NCBI RefSeq assembly: GCF_001949145.1
Contig: NW_019091360.1
Coordinates: 1,198,243-1,262,242, forward strand
Source of the DNA: Acanthaster planci
Taxonomy: Eukaryota; Echinodermata; Asteroidea; Valvatida; Acanthasteridae
Length of the DNA: 64,000 bases
Direction of reading: 5' to 3'
Part shown: positions 24,426 to 37,741 of the stretch, piece by piece
How positions within the stretch are numbered: the stretch's first letter is position 1
Layout: every line of letters begins with the position of its first letter
The notes under the pieces: model-generated
Database searches by the model: none
The model's input: only the letters and a program-made list of their open reading frames with translations
Told to the model about the DNA's origin: nothing
Program-made: the position numbers and the translations under genes

Positions 24426-26497
24426 ATGGTTTGCCAGCCGACGAGGCGGTTAAGCAGAATGGTCAATAACAAACGAATATTCGTCTGCTGCTTGTGCCTG
24501 GCGCTAGTTGCTGTTGCGCTCTTCATCATGCAGCCGTATGACAGCTACTACGCTTACTCAGGTACGTGCAAATTTGAGTTTTCCCAAGTTGGCGACAATT
24601 TTGACAGTTCTTCCATTGGGAACGTTTCTATGGAGTCCATAGTGCCTATAGATCTTGTTTGGACCATGAGTATGCGTGCTGTGTTTATTGTGTGTCTGGC
24701 ATCTGTGGTTTTTTCACGCTTCAGTTTGACGAATTTTGTTCCATGTTACAGGACGATTCGGCAGTCTAGGAAAGGGCACGAATAGAGATACATTTGACTT
24801 CATGAGCCGTAGACAACTTTTCAGCGTTGGTGTGAGTACGGTAGAGAACTATTTTTGTGTAAACTGTGGAGAAATATGGATGGACAGGATGCAGCGTATT
24901 AGTAAAAAGCTTATACTTTTTATTGGTCATTATTGGTTCAGGAAAGGGCTACTCTTCCATTACTCAATCTAAACAAGTTTCCACTCTTTAATAAATCCTA
25001 AAACAATTGTGACGAATCGTCTGTTTTCATCAAGCGAATGGTTCAGGTCTAGTCCCCTTCTCACCGCATTAACCTTTTGGGGACTCAAAGGAGCATCGAG
25101 CTGTTTTGCACATTTGAGGGCGGTGTCCCCAAGTTATCGCTATGGCGTGGAATAACACGCGGCTGCTTGGGGTAGCATGCAATTTCCCATACGTGCGTAA
25201 ATTCTCTGCCGGGCCTCTATTCAGCATTTTGGGACGTGCAAAACATTCAATCCCACATAATAGGATGAGAGAGCGCCAAGATCTGTACTGTTCGATCCAT
25301 GGGCACGAGGTTGACCCAGGTCATAATCCCCATCACATACATATCCAAAAGAGAGTTCATAGAAATTGCACGTTAAAGCTCTATTTTAAGAAGGGTGGCG
25401 TGTTCCACCTTTACAAACCAGACTAACACCAACTCAACTTACTGTTGTTTTGCTTCACACAACTCACAAAGCCCACTGCAACATGACAGGCATATCATAC
25501 AGCCGTGACAGCAGCAAATATGGCTAACACCGCATTTGAATGCTCTTTGAATCTATTCCCACAGCTGTCAGGATCCAATCGTTCTAAAACCTGGGAAGAC
25601 GAGCAGGCATTCCGTAAGAAACTCGTATCAGACACTTGCCAGGCCGTTCGCAAGCGATCCAAAGGTATCTACCCTAGACTGGTATACAATTTGACCAAGG
25701 CACACGATGATCATCTGCTCAAGTTCTTGTTAGTTGTTGATTCCCTGAAGACGGTCTACTGTTATGTCCCAAAGGTCGGCACGACTAGCTGGAAGCGGTT
25801 GGTTCTTTTCCTCGAGGGGAAAGTCAACTCGACGGACGAAGTGGGCCAAAAGAAGACGCACAACTTAACAAACATTTTCATCCGTAACCTCAACTCCTTT
25901 ACGTTGGAAGAGGTCACGAAGGTCTTGGCTTCTTACAAGAAGTTTCTTTTCGTCCGAAACCCCTTTGAGAGGATCCTGTCGGCATACCAGGATAAGTTCC
26001 AGAACGACTATCCAGCCAGCACGGTGTTCCGTAGGATATGGAGCGAGCGCATCATTCGGTACAGCAGCAGCGATCAAACCGAGGCGCTGCCTGGAGGCAA
26101 ACGGAGATCGGACGGCACGCTGAACGTCTCGTTCCCCGAGTTCGCTCGATTCGTTGGCGAGTCCTTGGACTCAGGCGTCCACAATAGTCGCAACGAGCAC
26201 TGGATGGAGGTATATAGGCTGTGCCACCCGTGCGCCATCGAATACGACTGGATCGGTCACTACGAATCCATGCAGACGGACGCTAACAAGATACTACGTG
26301 CCGTTGGCGTGGATCCCGCGGTCAAGTTCCCAAACTTCACCACTAACCCAACGGATAGCTCAAGTTACAGCACACTGCAGCGATACTATTCGCAGCTGTC
26401 TACAGACGACATTGTTGCCGTTTACAAAAAGTACTTTCTGGATTTTTTCATGTTCGGCTATGACATACCGTCGCCAATCAAGTTGATTATGGATTGA
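24426..26497 (+). CDS. carbohydrate sulfotransferase B (CHST8-14/HNK-1ST-like), three exons
   Basis: Exons are 24426-24561 (phase 1), 24752-24831 (phase 0) and 25565-26497, giving 382 residues. The architecture is identical to copies A and C. A basic tail (RRLSRMVNNKR) precedes a membrane anchor at about residues 19-35 (FVCCLCLALVAVALFIM). The catalytic exon has PKVGTTSWKR as the 5'-phosphosulfate site, FVRNPFERILSAYQDKF as the 3'-phosphate site, DGTLNVSFPEFARFVG, EHWMEVYRLCHPC, YDWIGHY, FPNFTTNPTDSS and a C-terminal DFFMFGYDIP block. The Cys seen in the PAPS loop of A and C is Thr here. The Lys and Arg that contact the sulfate donor are kept, so activity is still likely. It is closer to C than to A. 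An AATAAA lies at about 26773. A Golgi glycan sulfotransferase is inferred, with the acceptor unknown. Confidence 0.92.
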
Positions 26498-29227
26498 ACA
26501 ACTATGTCGTCGGTGTTTTAAGGACTTAAGAAAAACTTTGGGAAATCGATTAGGAGGTTTGGTGGCCATTTCATTCAATTTGACTGGGCACAGATGTTTT
26601 TTGGTCACTTCATGAAAACACTGACAACATTTTGAAGTAGCTTTTTGACATCGTCATCGTGACTAAGACTGTCATTTCCACGAGCAGTCATCACCCTGCT
26701 TGCTTGAGTCCATTCAAATTTCAATGTGCCTCAGGACTTAACCGTTATGGTCAATTATGTTCAGGTCATAGTAAATAAAAATTGGAAGAGACGCCGAGGT
26801 CAGTCCCTCGAAACTGGTTCTGTACACATCTGAATTGGGCAGACCATGGAACAAAGACATATAATAATGGTGTCACAAACATCGATGTAACGATTATCGT
26901 ATAATGAAGAAAGCCTGGACCTCTGCGATATGAGTGTCTGTGTGTGAAAACCTTATCATGAGAAGCAAACGTATCTTTCTCAACAAGTAGCGCGTTGAAT
27001 GAGTGTACTTGAATTGAGTTGACTGACAGACTGATTGACTGACAGACCGACTGATTCATTTGACATGAAAGGCCTACTCGTATAGGCGCGAAAGCTAACA
27101 CAAACGCGAATTTATGAGGTCAGCTCAAATATTCGAGCGCCGTATGGCAAGGTAATTAAAAAACCCTATTTACACAGGGTCAGCAATTCGCATGAAATAA
27201 ATGTGGCGGTTGTCCTCATGAATAGTCATGAATAGTCATAGATGTATATGTACAGGTGTAGCCAGCAACGCCAGCCCTGCACAGTCTGTGCTTCCTCGTG
27301 TGCTGTTCCCCTATTGGCTTATATTTGTTGACGCCGTGACGAAGCGAACCCGAACCCCCAAGGAACGACACTGGCGTTTAATAGAGCGCAGGTAACTGAT
27401 CTAATGTCTAGATCGCTACATCATTGTTTTAAATCATAATGTCACTCGGTTCAAAACGTACGTTTCGTTTTATTTCTAATGCAGCTATAATTTTGTCAAT
27501 TAAAGCTTGCGCGATTGGGCGAAAAAGCCACCAAACTTTGTTATTTTAGCGAATTTTAGAGGAATCGAATGAATTATCAAATATATTTCCACCGCATGTT
27601 TCAGTGCATGGTGCTGTCAGCAGCTTATTTGAAATCAAATGAAATCAGGTGAAATAGGCCGGGTTTTTTATTTCAGTTACAATTCTGGTGATCCGACTAG
27701 AAAGTGGCACAAATTCAATTTTGAGTGCTTGTATGTACACGGGGCATAGGCCTATTTCGGGATGGCCAAAAGTATATAATATGAAATAAAAACCATCATC
27801 AAGCTAAACACGCCCTCCTTAAAACAAAGCGAGTTATAAATACCGCCAGTTGACAATTTATGCTTAAAATGTACATTTTGCATCACATTTTCGGGAAACA
27901 CACTGTACATATAGACACTGAAATGTTGCCTTGAAACGTGCCGAAAGTGTCTGTATGTGTCATAAAAAATTACGACAGTCAAACCAGAAAAAAAGTGTCA
28001 ATGTTTATATTTATAGCCTATATAGGCCTATAGCCGTCTCACCTATCAAGCAAGAACAATAAAGAATGTTTATACCATAACGTGTACAAACGAATAGTAT
28101 ACATGTATATACATAAAAAATTGAAGACAAGCAGCAGTCGCCCACGGAAATACATCGTGACGTCATGTCTAGGATGCCTCTTCTGTTTTTAGATGCACTT
28201 TTAGATGCAGTTTCTAAAATAGCAGCTGTATATGAAAACATATAAAATGGGTCGATTTGTTATGAAATTTAACTGAAGGGGGGAGGACTAACTAAACGGT
28301 TGGGTTTCTTGGAAGACAACGTGTACATCAGTGTTGTACATGTAGACTCGAGTAATTTTATTGTGAGACTGTACCTGACTTCGGCACTGACGTAGGTTTA
28401 TCACTCACACTAATCCATGCAGACCTACTTTAGTTTAATAAAAGTTATAGCAGTATTATCCCTATTCATAATTATACACAACGAGTATTGTAAGTTCCCA
28501 CTGCACGGAAATCGAACGGACGTTCCCTTTAATGAAAAATTCGACACTTTATCATTTTGTACTTCGGATCACTTTCACCATGGAACTATATAACACATGC
28601 TTTCACCAGTCCCCACAGCGGTGTGACGCTGACGTGTCGTTCAGATGGCCTGCAGCCTACAGGGCCCATGTTTCTGCCGCTCACTGTACAACGAGGCACG
28701 GTTGGGAATGCATGCATATGAACCAGACCTTGTTCCACTGTCTGCGCAAAAATTCCCAAGGAACTTCTTGCCTCTTGGCCGGCTTTGAGGCACCTTCGTA
28801 CGAGTAAAGTAGTAATGCCAGCTGCACGTGCTCTACTGTGTTCACGGTCTAATCCAATAACGCCCTTCATAACTTGTGCATTTGCTACACATGTTCAAGC
28901 CTGCAGGGCAATCGAGCCGCGGCATAATTCTTGTAGTCTGGTCACGGAAGAGCCAATTGGCTTCAGGCTTAATACTTGGCTCGACGGGCCGTAACGTCCT
29001 TCAACTGAGCGGCGCATAATGGTGCCATGCCCCGTGTGGGCAAAAACAACCGAGTAGGATCGCTGAAGTGGTGAGGTCTGTCATTTTCGCATAAAAATCG
29101 ACTACTGACCTGCTGAAGTCAACGTGCGAGATTTGCGTTGTATGACAGCGATATCATGTGCTCTCCTGAGTTTGTTCTTCGTCAGAGCTCTACCAATTAC
29201 TGAGTACCTCACAGCCTGCAGTTCATA
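26498..29227. other. intergenic between sulfotransferases B and C
   Basis: The 3' UTR of B probably ends near the AATAAA at 26773. A short tandem (CATGAATAGT, 27220-27238) and repeated GACTGACAGA words near 27020-27055 are visible. The overlapping open frames at 28532-28870 on both strands have no recognisable motif and are not called. No gene is supported. Confidence 0.45.
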
Positions 29228-32200
29228 ATGAGCAATGTCTCCATGCGGTGTGTTCTGTTCGGTCTGGCCATGATGGCCTTGGCGTTGTTTGTCGGCATTC
29301 AACGTTTTGGTCTTCCTGCTGTTCTCGCCAGAGGTAGGTAGGGGTCACGCAAGCACGTCGTATCAAAGTTCATACAAACGTCCTGGATAATACATGTAGT
29401 TCTCGCATAGACATTATAAAAAGCCTCGATTTATCCATGGAGGTAGGTCAGAGCATCAGAGACGTGATATGGCAATGCGCACTTTTCATGGAGTTTGAGA
29501 ACTCCACAGTAAAAATTTGAATTTATTAATTTGGTCAAGCATTGTCCAGTGTCAAAGATAATGATAATTAGCCATATGCGCATTGTCTTTCAGTTGTAAA
29601 GACTATCGTTGCAAATGTTCAGCTTGATTTTTTGGCATATATGCGTGGTGTATTGCTTGTTGTATGTAAGAAATCCTTCGACCGGTATTCATGCTTTCGA
29701 TGTCGGCTCGCTATTAGAGTAAGTACAAAGAGTAAAGAAACTGTGCAAATATTGATTTGTTTTCTTAGTTTTAGTGTGGCCAGTTTAAATCCCAATATTG
29801 AACAAATACAGGGGTGCATAATTGGGGATACCCATGTGTGAGGTGTGGATTGAATTTCTGATAATTTCCCTTCAGAATGAAGCAGGGGCAGGTTGAAATG
29901 AATCACCACACACGTACTTTGCTGCTGTAAGGTGTCTTTGCTCACCGCGGAAACTTAAAGACTAAAGTAAAGAAGGGAAGTTGAGCGCCTTTTTAGTAGC
30001 CACTGATATTTTGTGGTGTTTTGTTTGACACCAGGACGTAGGTACTGGGTGTGCTATGAAAACAGATTTTTGGTCTCGCATAAGTCTTTTGGGACATTTG
30101 CCCGAGGGGTCCTCAAAACTGTTTTTGGAAACTGTTTAGCTAGCTCTCCAACTCTTTTGAATGTTTAGATTTTCCACTGTGGCGGCCGCGGTGACAAAAA
30201 ATAGGATAAAATTTTGTTCTTCATAATATTGGGCTTTTAGATGGCCACTGAAATCCTGTGAATAAACTGCGTTATCAGTGGCCAAGCGTCCAGTGGAAGG
30301 ATCAATAATGCAATAAAACCACCTCTGGGCAAGTAATGCGTTTACGAACGTCGGCCATCTTGGACTTGAAGCATGCAATAAAAGGGTATTTGCTTAATAT
30401 TGTGGTTTCTATACTATACGGTATCTACGTTATCAGAGGCAATGAATCCAATTGTACTGGTGGTAATGTAATAAGCCCACAGAAGGCAAGGAGGGCACTC
30501 AAAGCAGGCAGGCTGTTTTCAAGGCTATAGTACAGCGTTCTTTTTGTATCTGATGGCAAAAACAGAAGATGGATGACATATATGCCTCGGTACCAGTGGA
30601 AACATTGGTTTTCTGATTCAGTAGGTCTATGCCAAATCGGACTGATCGATGATAAAAGAACAGTTGGTCGATGTAAACGATATGTTGCCCAGACGTATTT
30701 GCCTCATTGGCTCTCTATATGTTAAATCCATGAAAACACATGACACAGTGAGTGCTCGACAAACATTGTCATGCATTTTAAAACATCTGTCTCGTGAGGG
30801 TGGGGAGACCGAACAACATATTTCGAGACTTGGGACTCATTACTGGGCTAAGAGTGGGTTTCAGAACTTCGACATGAGTAAATTAATGCTCGGAATACAT
30901 GCACTTGGTTTCTTCGCAAAGACTCGAACACACTCTTGTATTGACTTTGGCCTGAGACTGAGGGAATGGGTTTTTGTCTCGGCTTGACGTGGTAGATTCC
31001 CATCTTAATTCAGTGTCAGTGAATCTGAATCCTGAGGCAAAATGCTTTCATCATCTTATTTCCTTTTGTTCGTAGGACCTATTCCAGTCAAGAAGCTGCA
31101 TGCCAAGCGAGGAAAGGACCCGCTCCATGAGAAAAGTGGAAGTGATGTGAGTGTGCAAGAAGTCGAAATTTTTTAGATGGAGCGTCCATTACTGTGGTCA
31201 CGAGATTCATTCTGGTAAACAAACCTCTACTGAAGTGCGGCTCTTGTGTGATTGCGTCACCACTGTCAACTTTTTTGGGATTCGTGGGTCTGAATGTTCT
31301 GATTTTTTTCAAATGAAGCAAGCCCTATAACCATTTTGATAACGGAAGTAAACATTCTACCCCAGATTGCCAGTATTGGTACATTGATAGATTCTCATCA
31401 ATCTGAGAACAGCCAAACTGCTACAAAAGTTAACATTTAAGGGTGTCCCGCCAAATGCTGGCTTCAGAGTTCCGATGAACACAACTTGTCTTGCTTTATG
31501 TTCTTTTTCTTGTCTTTGCTTTTTAAGAGATCGTGCAATAACCAGACTTGTTTATGGGATGAAGAGCAGTTGTACCGGAAGAGTCTAGTGTGGGATATGT
31601 GCCATGCCATCCACGCTGAAGGAAACACCCACAACTACCCGCCTCTACGCTACCGTCTGTCCAGGGATACACCGCGGCAGGCGTCCTTGTTCAGTCACTT
31701 CTTGGTCATCGAGTCGATGAAGCTGATTTACTGCTTCATCCCCAAAGTGAGTTGCACAAGCTGGAAGCGTCTACTCCTTTTCATGAGTGGGAAATATAAC
31801 TCCATGAAAGACATAGGTCAGTGGCAAACCCACGTCCTTGCCCTCAAAGAATTCCGTGTTCTTTCTTCATATTCCGTCGAAGACATCGAAAATCTGTTGG
31901 CGACATACAGGACGTTCGTCTTCGTTCGGAACCCTTTCGAGAGGATCCTGTCGGCCTATCAGGATAAATTTCAGGAGGACTATCCGGCGAGCAAACTCAC
32001 CCGGAAGCAGTACAGCGAGAGAATCATCCGACAGACAGGTGGCTCGCCGGAAAATGTGCAGAAACTGTTGACGACCCAGAGACGGAAAGACGGAACCCTG
32101 AACGTCACCTTCTGGCAGTTTGTGAGATTTGTGTCTAGCCTGGACGGCCCACGGACCAAACAGTACATGAATGATCACTGGGCTCAGATGTATCAGATGT

Positions 32201-32538
32201 GTCATCCGTGTCTGGTGGATTACGACTGGATCGGACACTACGACTCTTTGCGGATTGACGCCGATTCGATTTTAACGGCCGCCGGGTTTGACCCCCAGTT
32301 CCGATTCCCAAATTTCACCACGAACCCCACGGGCAGCTCGAACGAAGACACGCTGCTGCGTTACTATTCCACGTTGACTACTTCGGAAATCGAAGCTCTG
32401 TACAAATATTATGAACTTGATTTTAGCCTCTTCGGTTTTGATATCCCAAGGACTATAAGAAATCTACTCAACAGCAGAGGGCGCAGTGACAACTATACTC
32501 TGAACGGTCGAACGAATTTCGCTATCACCTCAAGTTAG
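29228..32538 (+). CDS. carbohydrate sulfotransferase C (CHST8-14/HNK-1ST-like), three exons
   Basis: Exons are 29228-29333 (phase 1), 31076-31146 (phase 0) and 31528-32538, giving 395 residues. Exon 1 encodes a very short tail and a membrane anchor (VLFGLAMMALALFVGI, about residues 9-24). Exon 2 adds a basic stem beginning GPIPVKKLHAKRGK, whose GPxP start matches copy A's exon 2. The catalytic exon has PKVSCTSWKR (5'-phosphosulfate site), FVRNPFERILSAYQDKF (3'-phosphate site), DGTLNVTFWQFVRFV, DHWAQMYQMCHPC, YDWIGHY, FPNFTTNPTGSS and DFSLFGFDIP. An about 20-residue tail beyond the usual end (NSRGRSDNYTLNGRTN) has NYT glycosylation potential. AATAAA lies at about 33131. A PAPS-dependent Golgi sulfotransferase is inferred; the glycan acceptor cannot be read from the sequence. 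Confidence 0.92.
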
Positions 32539-33656
32539 TTTGGAGGAGACTGGGGCCAGTTGTTAAAAATATCGCACTCTGCACATGATGAGTAGTTTAT
32601 TTTTCTCCCCATGGAAGCTGAAGATATCAGCTATAAAAAAATCGGCCACAATTTTCAACCGTTAAACAGTGATCGCAGGTGATATTGAGTTGTTACAAAG
32701 TGTTGGATAGGCCCTACTTGGCGCCACTTTGTCACAAAAATACGTAGGCCTATGCACACTCACATGCCCAAGAAAAGATAATATGCGTTTGGAATTCCGA
32801 GCATTATCCTTTCCATTTTCTTGCTTTAAATATTTTATATAGGGTCAACCATAGCCTGTCAATCAAGATTACTTCACAGGTCTGTGACTTTTGGCTCCAA
32901 AATCTTACAAACATAAATTTTGGGGGAAAAAGAGAAAATAGAGAACTCCACATCTGCTTCGGTTATGCATATTTTAATTCATGTGTTCAACTTGACATTT
33001 GTGAGTTTTTAAAAGTATTTATACATTACGCTGGGTTAGTAGTGATATAACTTGTAATACCTTGAAATACCGGACATTGGTTGATATCAGGAAAACTTAT
33101 TTGTTTTAAACTGGTGTTCATACTATAACAATAAAACAGTGAATCAAATTACAGCTCTGCAAAAGAGCGAACTACATATACATTGTATTTTGAAACGAAA
33201 AGAATACTTGGGGATTCGCAATTTTTGTTGTACACAAAATACTGAGGAAACTCGACTTGAATAAAGGCTATAATCGTGGATCTAGAGGATTTTTTCGAAG
33301 GGATCTTTCGACATTTCGACGGGGGGGGGGAGTTTCCTGAAACATTTTCCTATTAGGAAAGTACACGGTTTTTCCCCAAACAGTTGTGCAATTGAAAAAA
33401 AACATGCTTCGGGTCCACGTTTTTTTGTACCATGTTTCTTTATACGTAAAGTGGCACTGGGTCCTCATTCCGACATGATTACAGTCATGTGATAGGGATA
33501 AAAATAGTCTTTCATCGTTTTGTCTGAAAGGAAGTAAAACTGTAACAACTTCTCCCAGTAGAAATGGCCCTGGTCCCTCAAATGACAAATAAAAACACAA
33601 AGTACGATTAAAATTATATTTATGTATTTATTTTTCCCCACAGTGTAATTCGAAGA
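32539..33656. other. 3' flank of sulfotransferase C
   Basis: AT-rich, with AATAAA at about 33131 as the likely polyadenylation signal and a G-tract at about 33321-33330. No coding signal. Confidence 0.45.
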
Positions 33657-34164
33657 CTACGGTGGCACAAAGCTGTGGAAAGATGGTACGCGCGCGTGCC
33701 TCTTCGACCAATCCGGTTCGTAAGTGACTTCGTCACCAAGGCGGACGCGCCACGATTCGCAGGGCTCCCATTGGACGATCGCAGAAGTTGTGCGTTAACT
33801 TCCGGTTCCATGGTTCCACTAAAGGGTGCATTCTACCAAATGGTTGTATTTCTGCGCGCGAGCTTATTAATATTTTGTGATCCCACGGGGTTTTTGCAAT
33901 AAGACATGCCATAATCAGGAGGCATAGAAATATTTCTATTAATCCGGAATTTGCGACTGATAGTTTCGAGTTCGGGGTATTTCTTTCACAAAAAGCCCAA
34001 AATTGCGGGCCTATTTTGGATGGAGGCGGGCGGCTACATTCAGAAATGAGCGCTTAGTTTACTGCTGTTTTGGGGGTATCTTCCTTGAAAGGCGAATAAA
34101 AAAAGATTTTCGTGGCTAACCCCCATGAAATTGATACAAAAAGTGATCTTCTGGCCATAATGTG
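33657..34164 (-). repeat. dispersed repeat, copy B (inverted relative to 2532-2998)
   Basis: 33824-34164 is the reverse complement of 2532-2852. The terminal GC/CpG-rich piece 33657-33714 (GGTGGCACAAAG, GCCTCTTCGACCAATCC) matches 2933-2998 in direct orientation. The segment between (33715-33823) is unique to this copy and contains a second CCAAT-like word in opposite orientation (CCCATTGGACG). No coding potential. Type undetermined (non-autonomous element or solo LTR). Confidence 0.75.
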
Positions 34165-37100
34165 CGACAAGCGCCCCCTACGTTCAAACTCTTCTCAACC
34201 CTTTCATGTTTCTCTTCTCATTCAGTAATGTGCAGCGATGGCGTGCACATCCCTTGTTTCTTAGCTGTGATGGACCACGATCCACGAACAGCTGGCAATA
34301 ATTTTTATTGATAATTTATTAATTTCAACTTTGATTCGGAGTTTTTAAACCTGTATTACATATTTTTCATGTGGGACTTTCACATGTATCAGAAAAGTTA
34401 ATTATCGAGATGAAAATTGTTTTCAGGAGAGAAATTTTGTTTACCTGCAATCCTTTTTTGACCGCGCTGTGCCAACCTGCCAACGCGTTGCCCGCATACG
34501 CATCGTGTGCGCGGCTGGTTGTGCGTGCTGCATCTCCACACACTGTGAGTTTTGATCGGACGTGAAGAATTTTTTTTACTGTACGCGTAACCAAAAAGCA
34601 ATGGACAAAATTTGAATGGGACGTTCAACGACCACAGTCGTTTTGTAGGGAAGGATGTTGAAGGGAAGGATTTCCTTTAAACGACTACAGTCGGAAGGTG
34701 AGGCCTTTCCATATATATTTCAGGAAAAAAACTCGATTGAAGGTGGGAGTTAGAAATTCTAGCTCTATGGTAAGATGCATGCCACCTTATTATGGAGATA
34801 TGTGGATGCCACCCGCAGTTATCCTGGGTCTTATCGAATTAATTAATACCACAAGTTGAAGGGAACGTGCACTGTACAAATATGGATTCAGTTTGACAGT
34901 ACATTATCAAACGCAGCTTTTAATATGGGAAAAAACACCCGATGTGATGTCCGAAACAATGGCGCCCCCCAAAAAACCGCTGTTAACACTGTGTGGTAAA
35001 ATTGGTGTTAAAATGACACCATCGGTATCCATATATGACAACCTAAAGCGGTGGTGTCCTATATGGATACCGAAAGTATTGAATTTACACTACAGCTTTT
35101 GCCATGAAAATCCACTTCAAAAGCTCCTTTGTTCCTGGTCGTTAGACATGGTCACGAACGGACTCGGTTTCATTAAATTGTGTTTTGAAATGATATGGAC
35201 AACAGCATTGTAATTAAATGAATATTAAAAAGCAAATAAAGCACACACTGTAGAGTCTCCATTTGATTGATTGACACCGAATGCATGATGCCTAAGTGTT
35301 ATCAAGTTAACAGTTTCCTGGGGAAACCATCTCAGGGATTTCTCCGTATGAACACCTTTATAAATTAATTTGAGACTGCTCGTAATGTGCTGAAATAATA
35401 ATGTGTAGATGTACAAGTGTAGTGATTTCTTGAAGTAACTTACATACATCAAAATAAGACGCCACAGATTTTATGATGCCTTTGAAATATACTATTCCTT
35501 TGAAAGGACGAGAGGTTTAGAGTGGACATTAATTTCAACATTTTTTCTTGCCTGAAAGGAAGTTTCAGCTATTTCTTCTCTGTACCGGTTGTTTTGAGAC
35601 TAATGGCTATTCGTGGTCGTCAGTTATGTTTGGGTCCCCGACTTACTTCAGCGTTGCCTGTGTACTGCCGCCGCTGGTACTCTTAGCCGGATGCACATGT
35701 CGCTAGTTTCGTATATCATAGCAGCGGGACGTTGGTTTGCGGACGACTTCGTCTCCGATTGTGGGCCTGAAGTGTTTAACTAAAATTGAAGTACTGCAAT
35801 GTTTGGCTCTTTTGCATCTTACTTGATGTTTTGTGGCACTATCAAAATTACTATTCCGCTTGCAACCTCAAAGTCAGGAAGTACGGGTCTGGCTGGTCTG
35901 CGCACTCTCCTCTTATCTTACGCAACAGTTGCTCTCCAGACCACGAGCGTCTGTCGGCGGCCTGAATATATCACCATAAGTGGTAAATATGATTCTCTAT
36001 GTTTACAGATATTCCTTCACAGATAAAACCAAGTGTTGAAGTCTTGTTTTTATTCCTATGTGTAGTACTTCAGTCGTGGAGGAAGGTCCTCCATGCATGC
36101 TTCAGTGCAGTACACAGCACTTGCTGCGTTGCTGTTATGGTTCTATGTCAACTTTGACCTCTGACAGTCCAGGAAGCACAAGTACACTACGCACTGTCAC
36201 TCAGTGAGTATCACTTACCAGCGACCTTTAATGCTCTGTTATCACTCATTCTGTTCATTCCGCCATGACAGGTCACAGTGTGATGTCTTTTTTTTTAATA
36301 TCTTGATTTTCTGGCTTACAGTTTCAATTTCTGGGCCTACAATTAGATTTCTAATTTTATCAAGGGCTATATTACAAACTCCGCATCTGTTTTGACGTGG
36401 TCTGGGCCTACTTCCAGAACTGTAAGTCCTTTAAGTAGTCTGGGCCATTCCATCACCATTCACATTATTTTAATGTATCACATCATTATAACTTAAGTCA
36501 CTGTTGACCTCATACTGTTTTAGCAGTGTTCAAGGTGAATCAAACTACAGTAGCCCGGCCCTACCACTACCTTAGGTATAGGATACTCAAAAATATAAAG
36601 GAATATTTAACAAAATTACTTGCTTTGGGAAAACAGGTGTCTTGTGGTTGTCGCTCTCATTACAAAAATGGGAAAAAGAAAGTAGGAAATGTTCTTGCAA
36701 AGTTTGCTGTCAAAGCCTCTCAAATCTGTAGTCTGTAATACAAAATGATATGTTTTCTTTTTAGACAACCCACAGTATCAGTGAGCGATGTATATTTGAA
36801 GGTGTGTCACTCACATCACAAAGATTACTTCCCTTGACACAGATTTAGAATCTGAATTTGATGAATTGTTATACAACCTAACTCCACTTCCCACAAAATG
36901 CAAACCTTTCTGTCTTAAAAAAGAAAAATGCACAGTAAAACTTCTGCATTACTTGTATAAACACAAGGTGTACAAATAACACACCTAACAGTTTTGTTCC
37001 AAATCTACCCTTTATCAAACATACAGATATATGTATATATTCATCTATACTGTCTCACTATTCAAATCAAGGGTCTTCTGGGCCCTTTGATTTGATAACT

Positions 37101-37740
37101 TTGAGGCCTTGGTGCTTATTTTTAGTTAAATTAATAATACAAATTTTCCACTTTTTAGCCGTATTCACTACTGCATGGAATTGTCAATCCATTATAACTT
37201 CATAGATTCAACTTAATTTCATGTTTCTTTCTAACACAGCTATGAACTGGGTACTGAAATTATTGAGCATTTTGATGGTGGTTATATTTACTCCTCTTTT
37301 AGTGAGGAATTTTTTATTGGAAGTCTCTTTCACTATTTTGAGAGGACAATTTATACTGTTGACCAGTTAAAGACTTGGTTGACTTGTTTGAAACCTTGTT
37401 TAGAGTAAATTGTAAATTCATGAAAATTTTCGATTTTTATGTTCCTTCCAATGCACTGGAACACTACATGTGCAGACTTTCCCTAAAATCTAGACCATAT
37501 GCTTTTGTTGTACATTGCATGCCACAGTTAGTTTTCACATAGAGCTACAACCCATGGTTTTCATGACTCATGTGCCAGTGTAGATGGTGCCACTAGGACT
37601 GTTATTGTTAATCCACCACATGGGGATCAGTGTCTCCAGTTTCTACAGACAGTATGACAGAATTGTTTATTTTACAGTGAATATTCATTACATCATGTTT
37701 GGTGTTCTTTTCCATAAAACCAGGGACAGTGTACATGTAG
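34165..37740. other. intergenic, no supported gene
   Basis: AT-rich. An open frame at 35799-36026 begins with ATG and runs into a weak donor (GTAAAT) but lacks a recognisable motif or partner exon. A short inverted repeat at 35022-35073 is listed separately. Nothing else is recognisable. Confidence 0.4.
35022..35073. repeat. short inverted repeat
   Basis: TCGGTATCCATATATGACA (35022-35040) pairs with the reverse complement of TGTCCTATATGGATACCGA (35055-35073), with one to two mismatches around a small loop. Non-coding; origin unknown. Confidence 0.65.
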
Positions 37741-37741
37741 T

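Noticed and set aside
28532-28870. Overlapping open frames of about 90 codons on both strands
   Set aside because: No motif or splice signal, and both strands are equally open, which suggests chance in GC-richer DNA.
34400-34595. Overlapping Arg/Cys-rich frames on both strands
   Set aside because: Short, overlapping, no recognisable motif; CpG-containing non-coding DNA.
35799-36026. Possible anchor exon of a fourth sulfotransferase (ATG frame ending near a GTAAAT donor in phase 1)
   Set aside because: There is no clear membrane span, the donor is weak, and no stem or catalytic exon follows anywhere downstream.
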